Shown here: positions 23,227-36,390 of the stretch, piece by piece | Layout of the letters: each line of letters opens with the position of its first letter | Position numbering within the stretch: position 1 is the first letter of the stretch | Assembly (NCBI GenBank): GCA_002914845.1 | Contig: JXTC01000169.1 | Span: 492,057 to 556,056, forward strand | DNA: 64,000 nucleotides | Direction of reading: 5' to 3' | DNA from: Trema orientale | Taxonomy: Eukaryota > Streptophyta > Magnoliopsida > Rosales > Cannabaceae | The notes under the pieces: model-generated | Seen by the model: only the letters and a program-made list of their open reading frames with translations | The model's database searches: none | Told to the model about the DNA's origin: nothing | Program-made: the position numbers and the translations under genes

Positions 23227-25125
23227 ATGGATTTGCATTTGAAGAACCTGTTTGATCGATTCCAGGAGCAATTTGGTTCTGGTCCGGGGCTTGGTCCTGG
23301 ATCCGGGACATGTCTTATGAAGGTAGAAGGCATTGCTCCTAATTTTATTAAGTCGGTGTTTAAAGCTTCCGCAGCTCTTTATAGGACAGATCCATGGAAA
23401 AGATTGCGTCCAGGACATCTTTTCGGTATCCGGGTTGGGAAGGATTCTGATTGGTCTGGCAAGAAACAGCCTTTCCCATGTGTACAATTCATTGGAGGGG
23501 ATGGTGGTGATATTGGTTTTAACATGTTTCGGTCCGAAAATGATGCTAAGAAGATGACTGGCTCAAGAGAAACGATTCGAGTTCCTAATATAGAGCTTTT
23601 GAGGGTCACATATGAACCCGAGTCATTGATGTTCCCTTCAAATCGCAAAATGATTAAAACCTTATCACTAGAAGCATCAGGGACTAATTGCTTTCCCGTG
23701 ATTGATGTTGCCCGTTGCACGTCGTCTGGATCGCTTCAGTTTCGAAATCCAACTCTTGAAGAGCTTAGGTTTGTTTATGCTGTCATGAAAGCCATAGCTT
23801 TGGTGCACCCTTTGCTTCAAGTCGATAAAGATGGTGGCCCAAAGTGGTCAAGGTTAGCGTACTTTGAACCATTTATTGAGACTGTCGATGTCCAATGGCC
23901 CCCAGAAATGGCCAAAGGTTACGACCTTGTTGCAGTTACAATCTCACATCCACCGGGTCAGGCTTACGAAGAAAAGACTAGTTCAACAGCCAGCTCAACC
24001 CCAACCAAATATGCAGAGCCACCTAAGGACGAGACTTTTGTTGATGTAAAATTATACTTGAATGGCAGCTTGCGCCAGTGTGCAACATGTGACAGAGAGG
24101 TTCATGGGGAACAGGCACTCTGTTGTGGACGATGTCGAGCTGTGGTGTACTGCAATTCTGTCTGCCAAAAGCAGCACTGGAAGGAAACACATAAAAGCAT
24201 GTGTGGTCTTTACAAGGCTATGATGGAAAGGGAAGAAGAACTTGCAATGAAAATATTCATCTTCCCCTGTACTGCTGACCAGCCTTGTAAATGGCTTGAA
24301 TCATTGGGTATCCATCAAAAGGGCATGTGGAGAAGAAAGTGTAGTTGCTATTCTCACTGCCCTTTTGGACTCCTTCCTGTTAAAGGTGGACTATGGGATT
24401 CTTGGGGTGAGCTTGATAATGAAGAGTATCCCCGTGACTTACCTTTTCACCATCATTTGAGGGACAGCATGTCAAGCCCAATCCTTCTTTCTGGTTGGTC
24501 AGAATACTATAATCTTCGGTCCCTGCCATTGTCAAGCCCTGTTGCCGATATTCTTTCCCATCCGTTGACAGTTTATTACGTATTGACAGCTCTCAGCATC
24601 AGTTCTAAGAACCTTTTACTCAAAGGGAAGGAAGTAATTCTTCACTATCTGGGGCCAGAAGCGGAGTTGGACTGGATGCCAGCATTTGCAGAAGTTGGTC
24701 ATTTGCTCAACGGATTCGGTAACATACAAATAGTAATGGTGGGACCTGAAGTTCCAACAAATTTGTCAGGGACAACTTCAGGAATAGGTAGCAGAGTGAG
24801 GGTGAATCTTGTGAGAGGTGTCTATCAGGAGGAAGCCACCTACTTGCCTTCTCCAGACGTGATTGTTGCTCTAAATTGTGGATTGGATTGCTATACAAAC
24901 TGGGGTGGAGCTCTTAATATGATCAAATCCATGGCTGTTCCAGCCTTTTTCACAGATCAATCTGAAGTATCATGTGCAAATGCTAAACAGGTTCTTAGGA
25001 GTAATGGACTGCATATCACACATCCTGTAACACCGAATCCTTTCCGCTCACCAGTAAAGAATCATGGAGCTTCCAGTAATCTTCCTGCATACAGCAATGG
25101 ATTTGTGCTTGGAGTTAATACCTGA
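23227..25125 (+). CDS. MYND-type zinc-finger protein
   Basis: One intronless coding exon encodes 632 residues. Residues 285-326 form a MYND zinc finger with the expected Cys/His spacing (CATCDRE, CCGRCRAVVYCNSVCQ, HWKETHKSMC). The N-terminal 250 residues are a plant-specific region (GHLFGIRVGKDSDW, IGGDGGDIGFNMF) not tied to a known fold. The C-terminal 300 residues resemble the region that follows MYND fingers in MSS51-like and ZMYND15-like proteins (ILHYLGPEAELDWMPAFAEV, PDVIVALNCGLDCY, PAFFTDQSE), which has a Rossmann-like look. MYND fingers bind proline-rich partner peptides; no SET domain is seen, so it is not an obvious methyltransferase. The substrate and pathway are unknown. It is divergent from RBP45, with about 2.7 kb between the two start codons. 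Confidence 0.88.
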   Translation: MDLHLKNLFDRFQEQFGSGPGLGPGSGTCLMKVEGIAPNFIKSVFKASAALYRTDPWKRLRPGHLFGIRVGKDSDWSGKKQPFPCVQFIGGDGGDIGFNMFRSENDAKKMTGSRETIRVPNIELLRVTYEPESLMFPSNRKMIKTLSLEASGTNCFPVIDVARCTSSGSLQFRNPTLEELRFVYAVMKAIALVHPLLQVDKDGGPKWSRLAYFEPFIETVDVQWPPEMAKGYDLVAVTISHPPGQAYEEKTSSTASSTPTKYAEPPKDETFVDVKLYLNGSLRQCATCDREVHGEQALCCGRCRAVVYCNSVCQKQHWKETHKSMCGLYKAMMEREEELAMKIFIFPCTADQPCKWLESLGIHQKGMWRRKCSCYSHCPFGLLPVKGGLWDSWGELDNEEYPRDLPFHHHLRDSMSSPILLSGWSEYYNLRSLPLSSPVADILSHPLTVYYVLTALSISSKNLLLKGKEVILHYLGPEAELDWMPAFAEVGHLLNGFGNIQIVMVGPEVPTNLSGTTSGIGSRVRVNLVRGVYQEEATYLPSPDVIVALNCGLDCYTNWGGALNMIKSMAVPAFFTDQSEVSCANAKQVLRSNGLHITHPVTPNPFRSPVKNHGASSNLPAYSNGFVLGVNT

Positions 25126-26300
25126 GTTTGAACCATTTAGACCCTTTTGTTTTTCTTTTGACTTAATTCGCCCGTTGCATTCTGCACTCAGTTTTTTGTT
25201 GGCTTTGAGCTTTATTTATTCATTTGAATGTAAGCACCTCTTCATATTTGTATTTATTCATATGGGTATTTTTTTGCTGGGGGTATTCATATGAATTTGA
25301 ACAATCTAGAAATTGTACAACATTTTTAAAGTGGTTATCTTTTGGTTGATCTCTGTTATGTAACATATCTGGATATACTTTTGGAATGGCCAGTGGTCAG
25401 CCTATTTTCTTTATTATTCTTTTCAGTGAATTTCAACATCAAGTAAACTTGTGTTTTCTGCTGCCAGTTAAAATAAGATTATCAGTTTCTTTTTTCCTTC
25501 ATTGATGTTTATAATATGATTACAAGGGCATAACTAATTTATTTCTGTTGTGTTATTCCGGTTTGTGATTTATAAATCTGAGCAGGCGAGCAGCCATGTC
25601 CAATTCCTAGTTTTTGGAAAAAGAGAAATGAAACTTTTATATAAGTTATGGAAAAGATCAAATAAGTTTTGACTCGGGGATTTATTTGGTCGCCTACTAA
25701 GGTCAATAGAATTGAATTTCACTTGTGGAACGCCACTTAAACTCCAAGAAACTTTGGAAAACTTTTCCCAGACGTAAAGCATTGTGCTTCTGTAATTAAA
25801 TTTGAACAATGCTTGTTTTCTACTTCATTATTATCAGGAAGCAATGCTGATGTTTCCAGCCATCTTATATTAATTTATATATTTGCCGAAGAATGTCTAC
25901 AACGATATGGTATCGCTAACAGTGTTAGGGGTCTTTTGTTGTACTAAATACTAGTCACAATAGATATGTGGAGCCATATGTAAATTTTACGGTAAATTTT
26001 GCCTCTCCACTAGTGCGTGATAGTAAAATTTAGCATCTGTCTTCATCCACTAAATCTTTTGAGTGGTTCGACATTCATCATTCAGCCAAATAATCAATCA
26101 ACTTTTATTTTCCCTTTTTTTTTGGGCACCGTAACCAATGACCATGTGCTTCATCAAGTACCTATATGAAAGGGTAGAGTTTCAAGCAACAAAAAAAAAA
26201 AGGGTAGAGTTTTTTTTTTCTTTCCTTTCTACCTAAATTATTTAAATTTAAAGGTAGATTTTGATTACCCAATTATAAGCCTCCCAAAAGCCTCAACTTT
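25126..26300. other. 3'UTR of the MYND gene and intergenic region
   Basis: A T-rich 3'UTR lies just after the stop codon. The remainder to 26300 shows no gene or clear element. A short AAAAGGGTAGAGTTT motif is repeated at about 26170 and 26200. Confidence 0.4.
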
Positions 26301-26332
26301 AAGGCCCCCACAACCAACTTGACAACTTGCTC

Positions 26333-26338
26333 TATAAA
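26333..26338 (+). promoter_or_regulatory. TATA box of the small heat-shock protein gene
   Basis: TATAAA in a CTCTATAAAGG context lies 90-95 bp before the start codon at 26428, a normal distance allowing a short leader. I did not find a convincing three-unit heat-shock element (nGAAnnTTCnnGAAn) in the 250 bp upstream. Confidence 0.55.
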
Positions 26339-26427
26339 GGCCACCCAACTGCCTCCTCTTCTTTTCACTGCTACATCCCCTTATAAGCCTTCAGATACAA
26401 ACCTTTCCTTGGCCTTTGCCGTAAGCA

Positions 26428-26932
26428 ATGGAGCTTCCAATGGTCAACCCTGCCTCCAACCAATATCTCATTCCCTCTCATCTTCTTTTTCCATACAACT
26501 TCCTCCCAGAAAACTATGTTCACTGGTCAGAAACTCCAGACTCTCACATTTTCTCAGCTGACCTCCCTGGTACTTAACTTGAACCCCTCTTCTAATCCCA
26601 TTTTCTATTTTATGTATTAGAGTAAAGTCTTCTAGTTTAATATGTTAGCATTGTTATGGGCAGGTGTAAGAAAAGAGGAAATAAAAGTTGAAGTTGAGGA
26701 CTCAAGGTACCTCATAATTCGAACTGAGGCCATAGATGAGTCAACACAGCCTGCTAGGACCTTCATGAGGAAGTTTAGGCTTCCGGGTAGGGTTGATATT
26801 GATGGAATATCAGCTGGGTATGAGGATGGTGTTTTGACAGTCACAGTCCCGAGATCTTTTAGGAGAAGGGGTTTCTATATTGACCCAGCAGATGTGCCTG
26901 AACGCCTTGAAACTCTGGCAAGGGCTGCTTGA
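26428..26932 (+). CDS. HSP15.4: Class V small heat-shock protein, 15.4 kDa type
   Basis: Two exons (26428-26569 and 26664-26932), separated by a 94-bp GT-AG intron, encode 136 residues. A short N-terminal arm ([15 protein letters not shown]) leads into an alpha-crystallin domain at about residues 35-120: [20 protein letters not shown], then [20 protein letters not shown], and the consensus GVLTVTVPR. Small heat-shock proteins are ATP-independent holdases that keep unfolding proteins soluble. Length, N-terminus and lack of a transit or signal peptide fit the cytosolic or nuclear class V protein of Arabidopsis. The C-terminal I-x-I oligomerisation motif is not evident. It is convergent with the ASPM gene, with 950 bp between the stop codons. 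Confidence 0.9.
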
Positions 26933-27881
26933 TTTATGTCTATGTCTAATATTTACTATTTAAGCCTTGTTCTAGTTGTAAATACTATGCATTTCACGAT
27001 TTAAATTGATGGTTATGTGTTAGAAATTGAAAGATGTATTTTGCCCTTTAAATGATTCTGAAAAGATGTTCTGTAGTTTAAATATTTTTGTGTTGTGATT
27101 AGAACACTATTGCAACTAATTAATATGTTGTAATTCTGCACTCTAATTATATATGACCTTATCATTTTTGTTGGACCAAACTTATCAAGAAGAGCATAAT
27201 AACATAAGCCAATATTTCACCGTACCATAGCAACAGAAGACATTGTTGTCGTGTAATTTTTGGGTGTCCCTAGTTTGAGATAAGCTGCCTTCCAAAACTG
27301 GTACTCTCCTCTGACTGGGCGGCAGATATTTTTGGGGCAGAAGAGAATATGAATCTCATGGTCTCCAAGGTGATAATTTTGCCATTGTGGGCGGCAGCCG
27401 TGGGGACCACGTTGACTAATTAAATAATTCACTAATAATTACGAAAGCTGCAACTTGCTCAATTAATTCAATTAAAATATTTGCAAATTGCCAAAGCCTT
27501 TTTAATGATGTGCCCTCAAAACTTTTTATTGCAGATGAAGGGACCCCTTGGCCCTTGCAGAATTAGGGTACTGACTAAACGTACTTGAAGTTTTGAAAAA
27601 TTAAAAATTAACGAGTCTCAACTAGAATCACTTTATACAAAACTTGAAGTTTCCAAAAATTAAAAATTAACGAGTCTCAACGAGAATCACTTTATACAAA
27701 TTGTCATAATGTGGGAACAAGGCAAAAGAATTCCTACAATTCAACATACACAACATGCTAAACCTGACAACTACATCACTCAGTTCTCACTAAGAATACT
27801 ATCTTTACATTGAACGTGCAAGTTCAATGACAATAAACATTCACAAACCGTGTCCCACAACAAATTGAAAACCACCATTGA
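26933..27881. other. Convergent 3' region between HSP15.4 and ASPM, with a 60-bp duplication
   Basis: Both 3'UTRs must lie here. A 60-bp unit is tandemly duplicated at 27582-27641 and 27642-27701 (core AACGAGTCTCAAC.AGAATCA). Nothing else is seen. Confidence 0.6.
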
Positions 27882-30800
27882 TTATCCGGTTGCCATTTTG
27901 AGAAGAATAACAGCCTCTTTTAATCTTCTATCTGTGTGTGCTTTGGCAATCGAACCTCGGACATTCCTGCATTGAGGCAGAAGTGATCAGGCTAAACTAA
28001 AGTGTGATGACATGATCGAGAGAGTATTCGACATAAGCACTTCTGTTTGTCTTGACTAAGGCTGAACTTCAACTAAAAATTTAGTTTAGGAAGGGTGCGA
28101 AAACTTAAGTTTCAAAGTATCATTTTAAAAGTCTACAAAGTGGAGTATTGTAAGATGAACAATTAAAATATAACAAGAGACTTGAAAAATCCTTCAAGTA
28201 ATATAATTAGACCAAAAGAATATTGTAGAATGTAACCTCTTCTCGTTATGTGCCTTCCTTGTAAGTTCCTCAACATGACTGTGTAGCCTTTTCAAAAGGG
28301 CAGGTGACCTGCGTACGGCTTCAACACCTTTACGACTTGAGCATATTTTCCTCAACAGTTCAGAAGCAATGAAATACCCTTCCTCCTTGTTCCTGAAAAA
28401 GCTCAAAGAATGTTGAGATTTCATTTATAGATGACAAAGAACGAATGTTCTCAATTATGGGGGGAAACAGGAAACTGATATTTTCACCTTAGCATCTCCC
28501 AAAGAATAGTTTCTACTGATCCATGACAGTCAATAATCACTTCAACCAGATGGGGGTAGCGGGCAAGGTTTCTAAGAGTAGAGAGCGCATGCTTTAAAAC
28601 CTCCTGATCAGGTGTGCTTCGACTGACCGATCGAATGAGCTTCAACAAAGTGTCAATCGCTCCCGCATCTACGAGTTTTTCACAGCATTTTTGAGAGTAC
28701 TGTGTAGCCATATCTGCACATACAAATACAGACGCTTGACATAAAAATAGAGCCCAATGATTTAGGAACCTCAGATGACATTCATACATGATCACTATGA
28801 TCATTGACTTATTGGCCTCTAAGACAAGTGAAATCTAAATTGAAAGACAAGAGATGGAGTCTGGACTGTATCCAAGTATATCGCAAAATTATGTAACTTA
28901 TATGAGAAGAATAGCACTGTAACATATGTTGATAACGGCTTTATAGCTTGAAAATATCAACGGTAGAAACAGAAGCTGATTAGGAATTTCAACACTCTAA
29001 TATATGTGTGTGCATATATCTATATTGACTGAAACGGAAATCAAAGACGAAACATCTATCATAATAAACGTAACACAATCAATGAACATTAATCTTTTCA
29101 AGCTTTCTACCAACCAAAACATACTTGATCGCAAGTAGCTAAAGAAGTATTCTATATAACTCTGGAGAAACCTATTTCTATATTAGATAAAGAACTACTA
29201 AAACCACATAACTGCCAGAAAAAATGTTACTGAAAAAAATGTCAAAACAATATAAGATTACATTGGTGCTTATATGCAATCCAAACAAAAAATTCATGCA
29301 AAGTTTCCCGTTTATCTTGACTCCATACCTAAAGTTGCACAAGTATGAAGAATGCCACTAATGCTTTTCTTGCTCAATAATTCTGAGAGCGCTGCTATAA
29401 GTCTGTTTATGATGCGCATGCCATCATCTACATTGGCTGCTGACCTTTGCATTCTTAAGCGCAAGTCCAGTAGCTGTTCTCTTGATTCTTTCCTTGCAAG
29501 GTAACCCTTCCAGTAGGACTAGCATTTAAAACAAGACAAGAGAACAAATATCAAATTCAGTCAACTGACTTCAAGAAGAAATGCATACATGCCTATACGG
29601 AATTACATTTGCAAAACTAACTGCCTTAATTAGGAAAATCCATAATAGTCCTTCAAATTTCATTATGTTCATAACTGTAACAAAATGATCACAATTGACT
29701 TTATGATAGTCAGAATCATCCTTCAAAGGGTCATCCATAACAAATCAACCGACTTGACCTGTTGCAACACTAGGAAGAAAGATAGACAGAAATATCTTAC
29801 TTGTATCACAACAATACAATGCCTCTCTCTAGTAGCATTTCTTCTAGCAATCCAGCCACGAACATGGGACTGAATTATTAAGGCGGACTTCGTTCTAAGT
29901 TTAAGAGACAAAACCCCCCTCCACCACCTTTGCAGTTTCACAACAGAACAAAAAACTAATTTTAATCCAAAACTCTGATGATAACCACATGAGCTCCTCA
30001 GTTTATGACCACTAGGAAGGAAATCAGATACGGAAGAAGCACCTGCAGAAGTCCAAAACCAGTATCATTTCCAATTATATATTTTTTCTAAAAAGAAATG
30101 AGAAATTGTAAGGCAACCACAACCTATAAAGCGAAATAATTGAACCAAACTACCTATGAGCTTCTTTCGAGTTATCTGGCCCCTGACAAAACGTTGAATT
30201 TCAAGTGCAGCCTGTCTTTGACAATGAAATACATTCCAGCATTTCATACCTCGAATAGCACTTTGGATCTTTATTACAGCTTCTCTTTGGGACAAGAAGT
30301 ACCTTCTTACCAACCAACCCCGATAATGTCTCTGAAATCATTTAAGCAAAGCAGTGAGATTTAATATGTTTCAGCTATTACTATAAACTCAGGATTCATC
30401 CAAAGGATATAAATACCGTGAACAAGGAATCCAATTGCACTCAAAAGGTGAGGCTCAAAACATTCAAGATGAAGTTTAAAAAAGCCACATTAACACTAGC
30501 AAAGCATAAAGGACCATGGGCTACTTACCTGGATAGTAACAATGAAATGCTTACGTCTACAAGCTTCTTTCTGGCAAATCCATTGACGCACAAAAGATTG
30601 AATAATAGTTGCTGATTTAATTGAAATTCTGTATTGTTGATAAGCCTTGGAACATATGGACATTCGAACATTAGTTTGGATTTTCAGTACAGCTTGTCTT
30701 TGATTTTTAAACCTCCTCCTCAATAACCAACCACGGAAATGACTCTGGATTTGAGTTGCAGCAAACTGTTGATTATGGAGAGAGTTGCAAATAGAATTCT

Positions 30801-33800
30801 TCAAAGCAAACTGGATTTTAACTGCTGAATCCCTTTGAAAATCATCTGCACCCTGCTCAAGGTGTATAGGAGAAGGTATCTCTATTTGAACAACCTTGCG
30901 AACATATCTAGACCTTGCTAACCACCCACGAAGGTATTTTTGAATGACAATCGAAGCATTGACTGGATCAGGAGCAGATACATCACTAAGATTGTGACGT
31001 CTCTGAGTAATCCAATTCCTTGCTACTCGCTGGATAAGCAATGCTGATTTCTTTAACTTCAAAAAACCATACCTGTCTGTAATGAACGTGGCATATCTCG
31101 TCCAGTGTTCAGATTGTTTCCACCTTTCTTTATAATTACCCAAGTACGCTATGTTAGTAAGACATTCCAGTTATTCCACAAAATGAATATGAATGAACAA
31201 ATGGAAAGGAGAAAGTACCACATGAAGATTCCTGGCCTTGAATAGCAGTAAAATTTATGCACGATGTTTTGTTCCTCGCAATCAACAAAGCCCGAAAAAT
31301 AGTTTGCAAAAGAGAAGCAGCATTTAACATCTTTAAAAATTTGCGACGTTCAATCAGCCGCCTAAAGTGAGACTGTATAACTTTGGCAGCATTCTCTGTT
31401 GGCATTACACATGGATTGCTCGGTTAGAAAGAGAAAATTATAGCACATGACTTACAGTATATGAAAATCAAGTAATACAGGAATATAAAAGTCAAGATTC
31501 CACGAAAGACAACAATTCAAATAGATACTATAAAAAGAATACCAGGAAAACCAGAAATATTAAACATTTTTCTCTAAGTGGGAGATTACATAAAAAGAAT
31601 TCTACATCAAATGCACTGCAAGGCAAGTACGATGCAAACAAAGTCTTACGCAATAAATTTAACAATTCAACGGTCCAAAAGTTACCATGTTGGAACCGAG
31701 TTACCATAAAGTTATGTGCTCATCAACAAACTGACATGACAAGTAAGTTTAAAATATGTAAACAATAATAACCTGTTTAGCTTATAAAGAAAAACAATTA
31801 AGAGTAAATTACTATAACGACTGGTTAATTATTGCACAAAGGATGAACTTCAGAATCAGAATAATTACCTCTCTGAAAGATAGTGTTGTTTATGTCTGAT
31901 GAGAAATGTCGCAAAATAGGAGCAGTTGGTTCTGCAACTGACGGATAGTTCCTTTCTGTCATATCTCGCCACCAAGCCTGGATGGCTTTAAACTTCCTAG
32001 CAGCATCTGTTTGTTGGAAAAGAAATTTAAATATAGCGTAAACAAATTTCAACCAAGTGAACAAAAGTTTTTGGCAACAAAATGACTTATGAAACACAGC
32101 ACTAATTTTTCCACACTCATAAAACTCATATAAAACATTTGTCAATAAAAAGTTTCAAGTGCAAGCATATAAAAATTCAGACCAAAATATTCATGGCTTC
32201 ACATCAAAACATGGGAGAAAGGGAGAGGGTAGTGGGCCTGGTGGCTCTCAAGGAGTAAAACACGAGAAATTTGATGAAAGCTAGTACTAATTGCTTGAAA
32301 AATAGAGGACATATACTTGGTAAACCAATGCAGCACACTGACACATATGTTCTCTGCAACAAAATGTTAAACTACAAAGCCTGCAAAACCTCATGCTAGT
32401 AATACATACTGATGACATAAAGTGATAAAGTACTATGAGAGAAAACACTGATAAAAGGAAAAATATATAGAAAATAATAATAGTAACCTTCAGCACTGTG
32501 GCCACATGAATTGTCTTTGGTTTGCTCCGCTTCAGGACTTCGAAAACATTGCTCAATGCTAGAATATTTTCTCCCTGGACTTTGACAGTGACAACCCAAG
32601 AGTTTATGAAAATTCAATTGATCCTGGCAAGGAAACAGTGTTTTTAATATCTTAAAAGTATGAGACTGAAAGCAACTAAAATCATCCAGCCTAGCACGTC
32701 AACATTACCACATTTTTCTTGACAATCAATTGTGATGCAAGGAACACCAACAGGATAATAACACTCCTATCATTACAAGCGCCATTAAATTCGAGTATGT
32801 CACTGATTTGTAGAACCTGTAGAACAACACAAATAAAACACGTCACCAAATATGCCAACATTAATCTACAAAATTTACGAAAAGCATCAAGCGCTCATTT
32901 GTTTCTCAACTTAAAAAATCCCTAATCCCTAGAATTCTAAGAACAACAGTATCAAATTAAAATAACAATAAGAAACATGCACAACTAGTGAAACTGTAGA
33001 TATATCATATACTAACAACTAACTAAATGTTATGTTTAGCTTAGAAGACATGGATTAAAATGTTGGCCACAAATATGTGCATTTTATCCTGCACCATAAC
33101 GTGTTCTTAAAAAGCTCACGCGTTTCAGACGTAATTGAAACTTCTTTAGTACCCAATATCAATATCCGCTAAACAATTACCTCTGGAAAATTTCCCAACA
33201 ATGCAGTCAATTTCTGTGATAATAAAAAGTTGTGGACTGCATCAAGGTAATCAGCAACTAAAACAATGGATTCTTCAGTACTTGATCTACAAGAATCCTG
33301 GAATGAATAATCAAAATAAGAATAAAGCAAAGGAAACTTCATTTGTACATGTAAAAATCAGCAAAGGCAGAAATAGAATCTGTACAACACCTTTAATGAA
33401 CAAGAACAAGAAAGTTCCTTGCGAAAATAATAATCAAGTAAGCACCATATGGCTTTTCCATCAACCAATGACGAAAAGTTGTCAATCTTGCAATCATATT
33501 TTTGACAGATTGCCTGAAATCAGAATGATACTATGAAATCTAGTTTTAAAAATAAAAACACGTAAAAAGCCCAGTAAATAAATGAAAGATAATATATAAT
33601 TCATAACAATAAAACAGCATTTCAAATTTCGTCACCTGCTGCTTTCCAAATGGATATTATCTGACAAATAGATGAATAATATATATTCCATTAATAGCAG
33701 TGATACCTGGATCCAACTTAAAATCATTTCCAAAGGAGTGGTATTGTAAGTGTTCAATTGTTCCTGTTGGATGAAAAATAACGATGTAACTCAAGGACAA

Positions 33801-36218
33801 TTCATTATACAAAATGAGAAGAGAGAGTTCTAATAAGTTATCTGTTCCAAAATACCATATTAGGCCCACGGATTTTGCAAATTTCCTCAAATATCATTGT
33901 TTTCTTCATCAGAAGAGGCAGCTGCAGGTTTTACAGTGGCATTAACAATTAGCTGGACAATATAATCGCCTAGATATTATGTAATGGTAAAAGTATAATA
34001 GTAAAGAAAAGCAATGGACAAACCTGCAAATGAACAAATATGTTCCAGAGCAAGGAAAGAGTTAATTCCTTGTCACCATTAGCAACATCATCTCCCATAA
34101 TCGTCACTCCATCATCATCATATAAAGCTACACCAGCCTGCCTAAGATATTGCAGCACAACTCCACAATTTGCCAAATACTTCTTACGAGTATCTGATGG
34201 AACTACCAATTTCTGCTCACACAATTAAGCCTTGAAATCAAAAAAACAACATTAAAGATCCACAAATTAATATTCAAATATAACTCGTTTACTTCCAGAA
34301 AAGAAAAAGGAACAACCGTAAGTATGGAGGGCTCATCCAGTAAAAGCTGAGTAGCTCTACAGAGTCGGACACCATCTTGGAGATCTACAAATAAATCTCT
34401 GACTTGAAAATCATATTCAACGAGAGGACTCTGCAAAACAATGTAAATTTTACTCGTACTTATCCAGTTGACAACATAAATATTTAGACCAAATTTAAGG
34501 CGACTCCATGCCTCATCATCAACCCGAAGACAATTTTAGAAGCTGATGATAGCCTCCAACCTTAAAATACAAGAAGATATATAAACTGAAACACATGCAA
34601 ATAGACACTTTCCGCTACTGCAAATAACATTATACATGGAAAACCACCTACCTGCTGATAAGATACTTTGAACCCTATTATCATCAGATGTGCTAGAATA
34701 TTACCTTCTCCAAGCATAATATCTGATGACAGAAAATCTAATTTGGAACAGAAAAGAGAGCAATGTCAACCTACAGTGGATAAATTACCATTACAGTAAA
34801 GGGAAAAATAATAAAGTTTCAAACAAGAATGAAATGGTAATTACCATGAATGACCTGAAGACTTGATTTAATACTGGAATGCAGTGTGAACAATAAAGGG
34901 GAACCTCCATCCACTCCATCAATACCATACTTAAGAGAAAGACTGCTCTGACATTTAGCCCTATCAAGGACAAGAACAAGCAACAAAAACCTCTTCAATA
35001 CAATATTCCCCAAAGTTTCATAATAACCTGGTCTGTACAAACCCTCAACCATCTTGTTATAAGCGTAAGCCTTTGCTAGTCCGGCATGTGAAAAGAACTG
35101 CTTCTCAATAATCATCCTCAAGAATGCCATTTCTTCATCAAAATTAACTTCTCCATCAGACAACAAAGAATCACCACCGAGAATAATGTATAGTCCAATT
35201 CGAAGCCAAACTGGGTTGTAACACATAAGGATTCTGGTGGCCTTATCCCTCAGACCAACATCAGATACTAAGGGGCAGTGTGCCTTCATTTTCAACCTCC
35301 CTTCATCAATATGCTGAGGCGAAAAAATAACAAATACAATTTAGTAAAACGTATCAAACACACAACTTTCAATTATGTCGTTAAACAAAACAAATATCAA
35401 AACAGAGGATATTTATTCTCTCAGCATCACAAACATGAAATGTAAATCTCATCTGGCTAATTTTGTATTTCAGCCAAGAAAAGATAAGTTCATATTTCAG
35501 AGAGAGCGACAGAGTTGAGAACCAAAACCTTAGCCACTTGAGTCATAACATCAAAAACCTCCTTGCAACATCCCAAGCTCAAATACACCCGCATTCGCTG
35601 CTTCAAATCTTCAAAACTACAAACATCTTTCAACGAAGACTGCAGACTCGAGTACACACAATTCGAAAACCTCACCGCATTTTCCTCATCCTCATCCCCC
35701 ACGGCGGCCCGCCACGTCAAATCCCTCTGCCGTTTCGGGTTCCGCCACGCCGCGTCAACCCGTACCCCAATCCCAGGAAAACCATCCCTCTTCCCCTTCT
35801 TCGATACCCCAATTTGGTCTGCATTCCCACCACCGGCCCCCAATTCGCAGCCGCACGAACCCGGGTTTTCGAACAGGAAGTTGAGCCAGACAGTGAGCGA
35901 CTTGGCCAGCGACTTCAGGGACCGCTCTTTCTCAATCTGGTTCTTCCGAGAGGATTGCGACTGCTCGAGTTCGAGGGCTTTGAGTTTACGGGCCGTCTTG
36001 ATCCGGGTCGAGGGCGGAGCCGGAGAAGGACGATGGCGCAAAGAGGAGGAAGTCCGAGGGGTATGTTTGGAAGCGGTGAAGAACTGGGGGCAAGGGGATT
36101 GGAAATTGGGCTTTTGAGAGGGGCGTTTCGGGGTTTTGAAATTTGAGATGTCTTTGAAGAGAGATGAAGAAAATTTGTAAGGTGATGGGGATGGACATGG
36201 CGGTTCTCCGCCTTCCAT
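27882..36218 (-). CDS. ASPM: ASPM / abnormal spindle-like protein with CH domain and IQ motifs
   Basis: Twenty minus-strand exons join in phase to 1383 residues: 36218-35529, 35313-34845, 34722-34652, 34430-34317, 34212-34024, 33921-33856, 33763-33707, 33513-33391, 33297-33181, 32816-32709, 32623-32488, 32006-31869, 31395-31219, 31148-30529, 30331-30154, 30042-29801, 29518-29329, 28713-28488, 28392-28237, 27966-27882. The N-terminus is basic and Ser/Pro-rich (microtubule region). A calponin-homology region spans roughly residues 411-640 (LQDGVRLCRATQLL, LVDGKAIWCLLDYYFRKEL). About 15 IQ motifs follow (roughly 715-1250; e.g. VIQKYLRGWLARSR), which bind calmodulin or light chains. The last 130 residues are armadillo-like helices (LVDAGAIDTLLKLI). 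ASPM proteins focus spindle minus ends in mitosis and meiosis. All introns inferred are GT-AG. The last intron phases support the short final exon ending in KMATG. Confidence 0.93.
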
Positions 36219-36240
36219 TGTTCGTTGTATTGGCAGTTCG

Positions 36241-36264
36241 TGATGGTTAGGGTTAGGGTTAGGG
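36241..36264 (-). promoter_or_regulatory. Triple telo-box-like repeat upstream of ASPM
   Basis: Three tandem GGTTAG-type units (CCCTAACCCTAACC on the gene strand) lie 25-45 bp before the ASPM start codon. Such telo-box motifs occur in leaders of proliferation genes. It is too short to be an interstitial telomere array. Confidence 0.5.
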
Positions 36265-36390
36265 CAGAGAAAGATGAAGACTTTATGAGAGAAAATTAGG
36301 GTTCTTGACTGAGAAAGGAGAAATGAAATACAGAAAGAGAGAGAGGGTTGGGGGAGTTGGGTTTAAATTTGAAATTGCAGGAGAGAAGAG

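Noticed and set aside
35463-36146. 227-codon and 184-codon open frames on the plus strand
   Set aside because: They are antisense to ASPM exon 1, whose GC-rich, stop-poor sequence creates them; the minus-strand reading has domain and splice support.
36241-36264. Interstitial telomere
   Set aside because: Only three units, and of GGTTAG type rather than the plant TTTAGGG heptamer; better seen as telo-box motifs.
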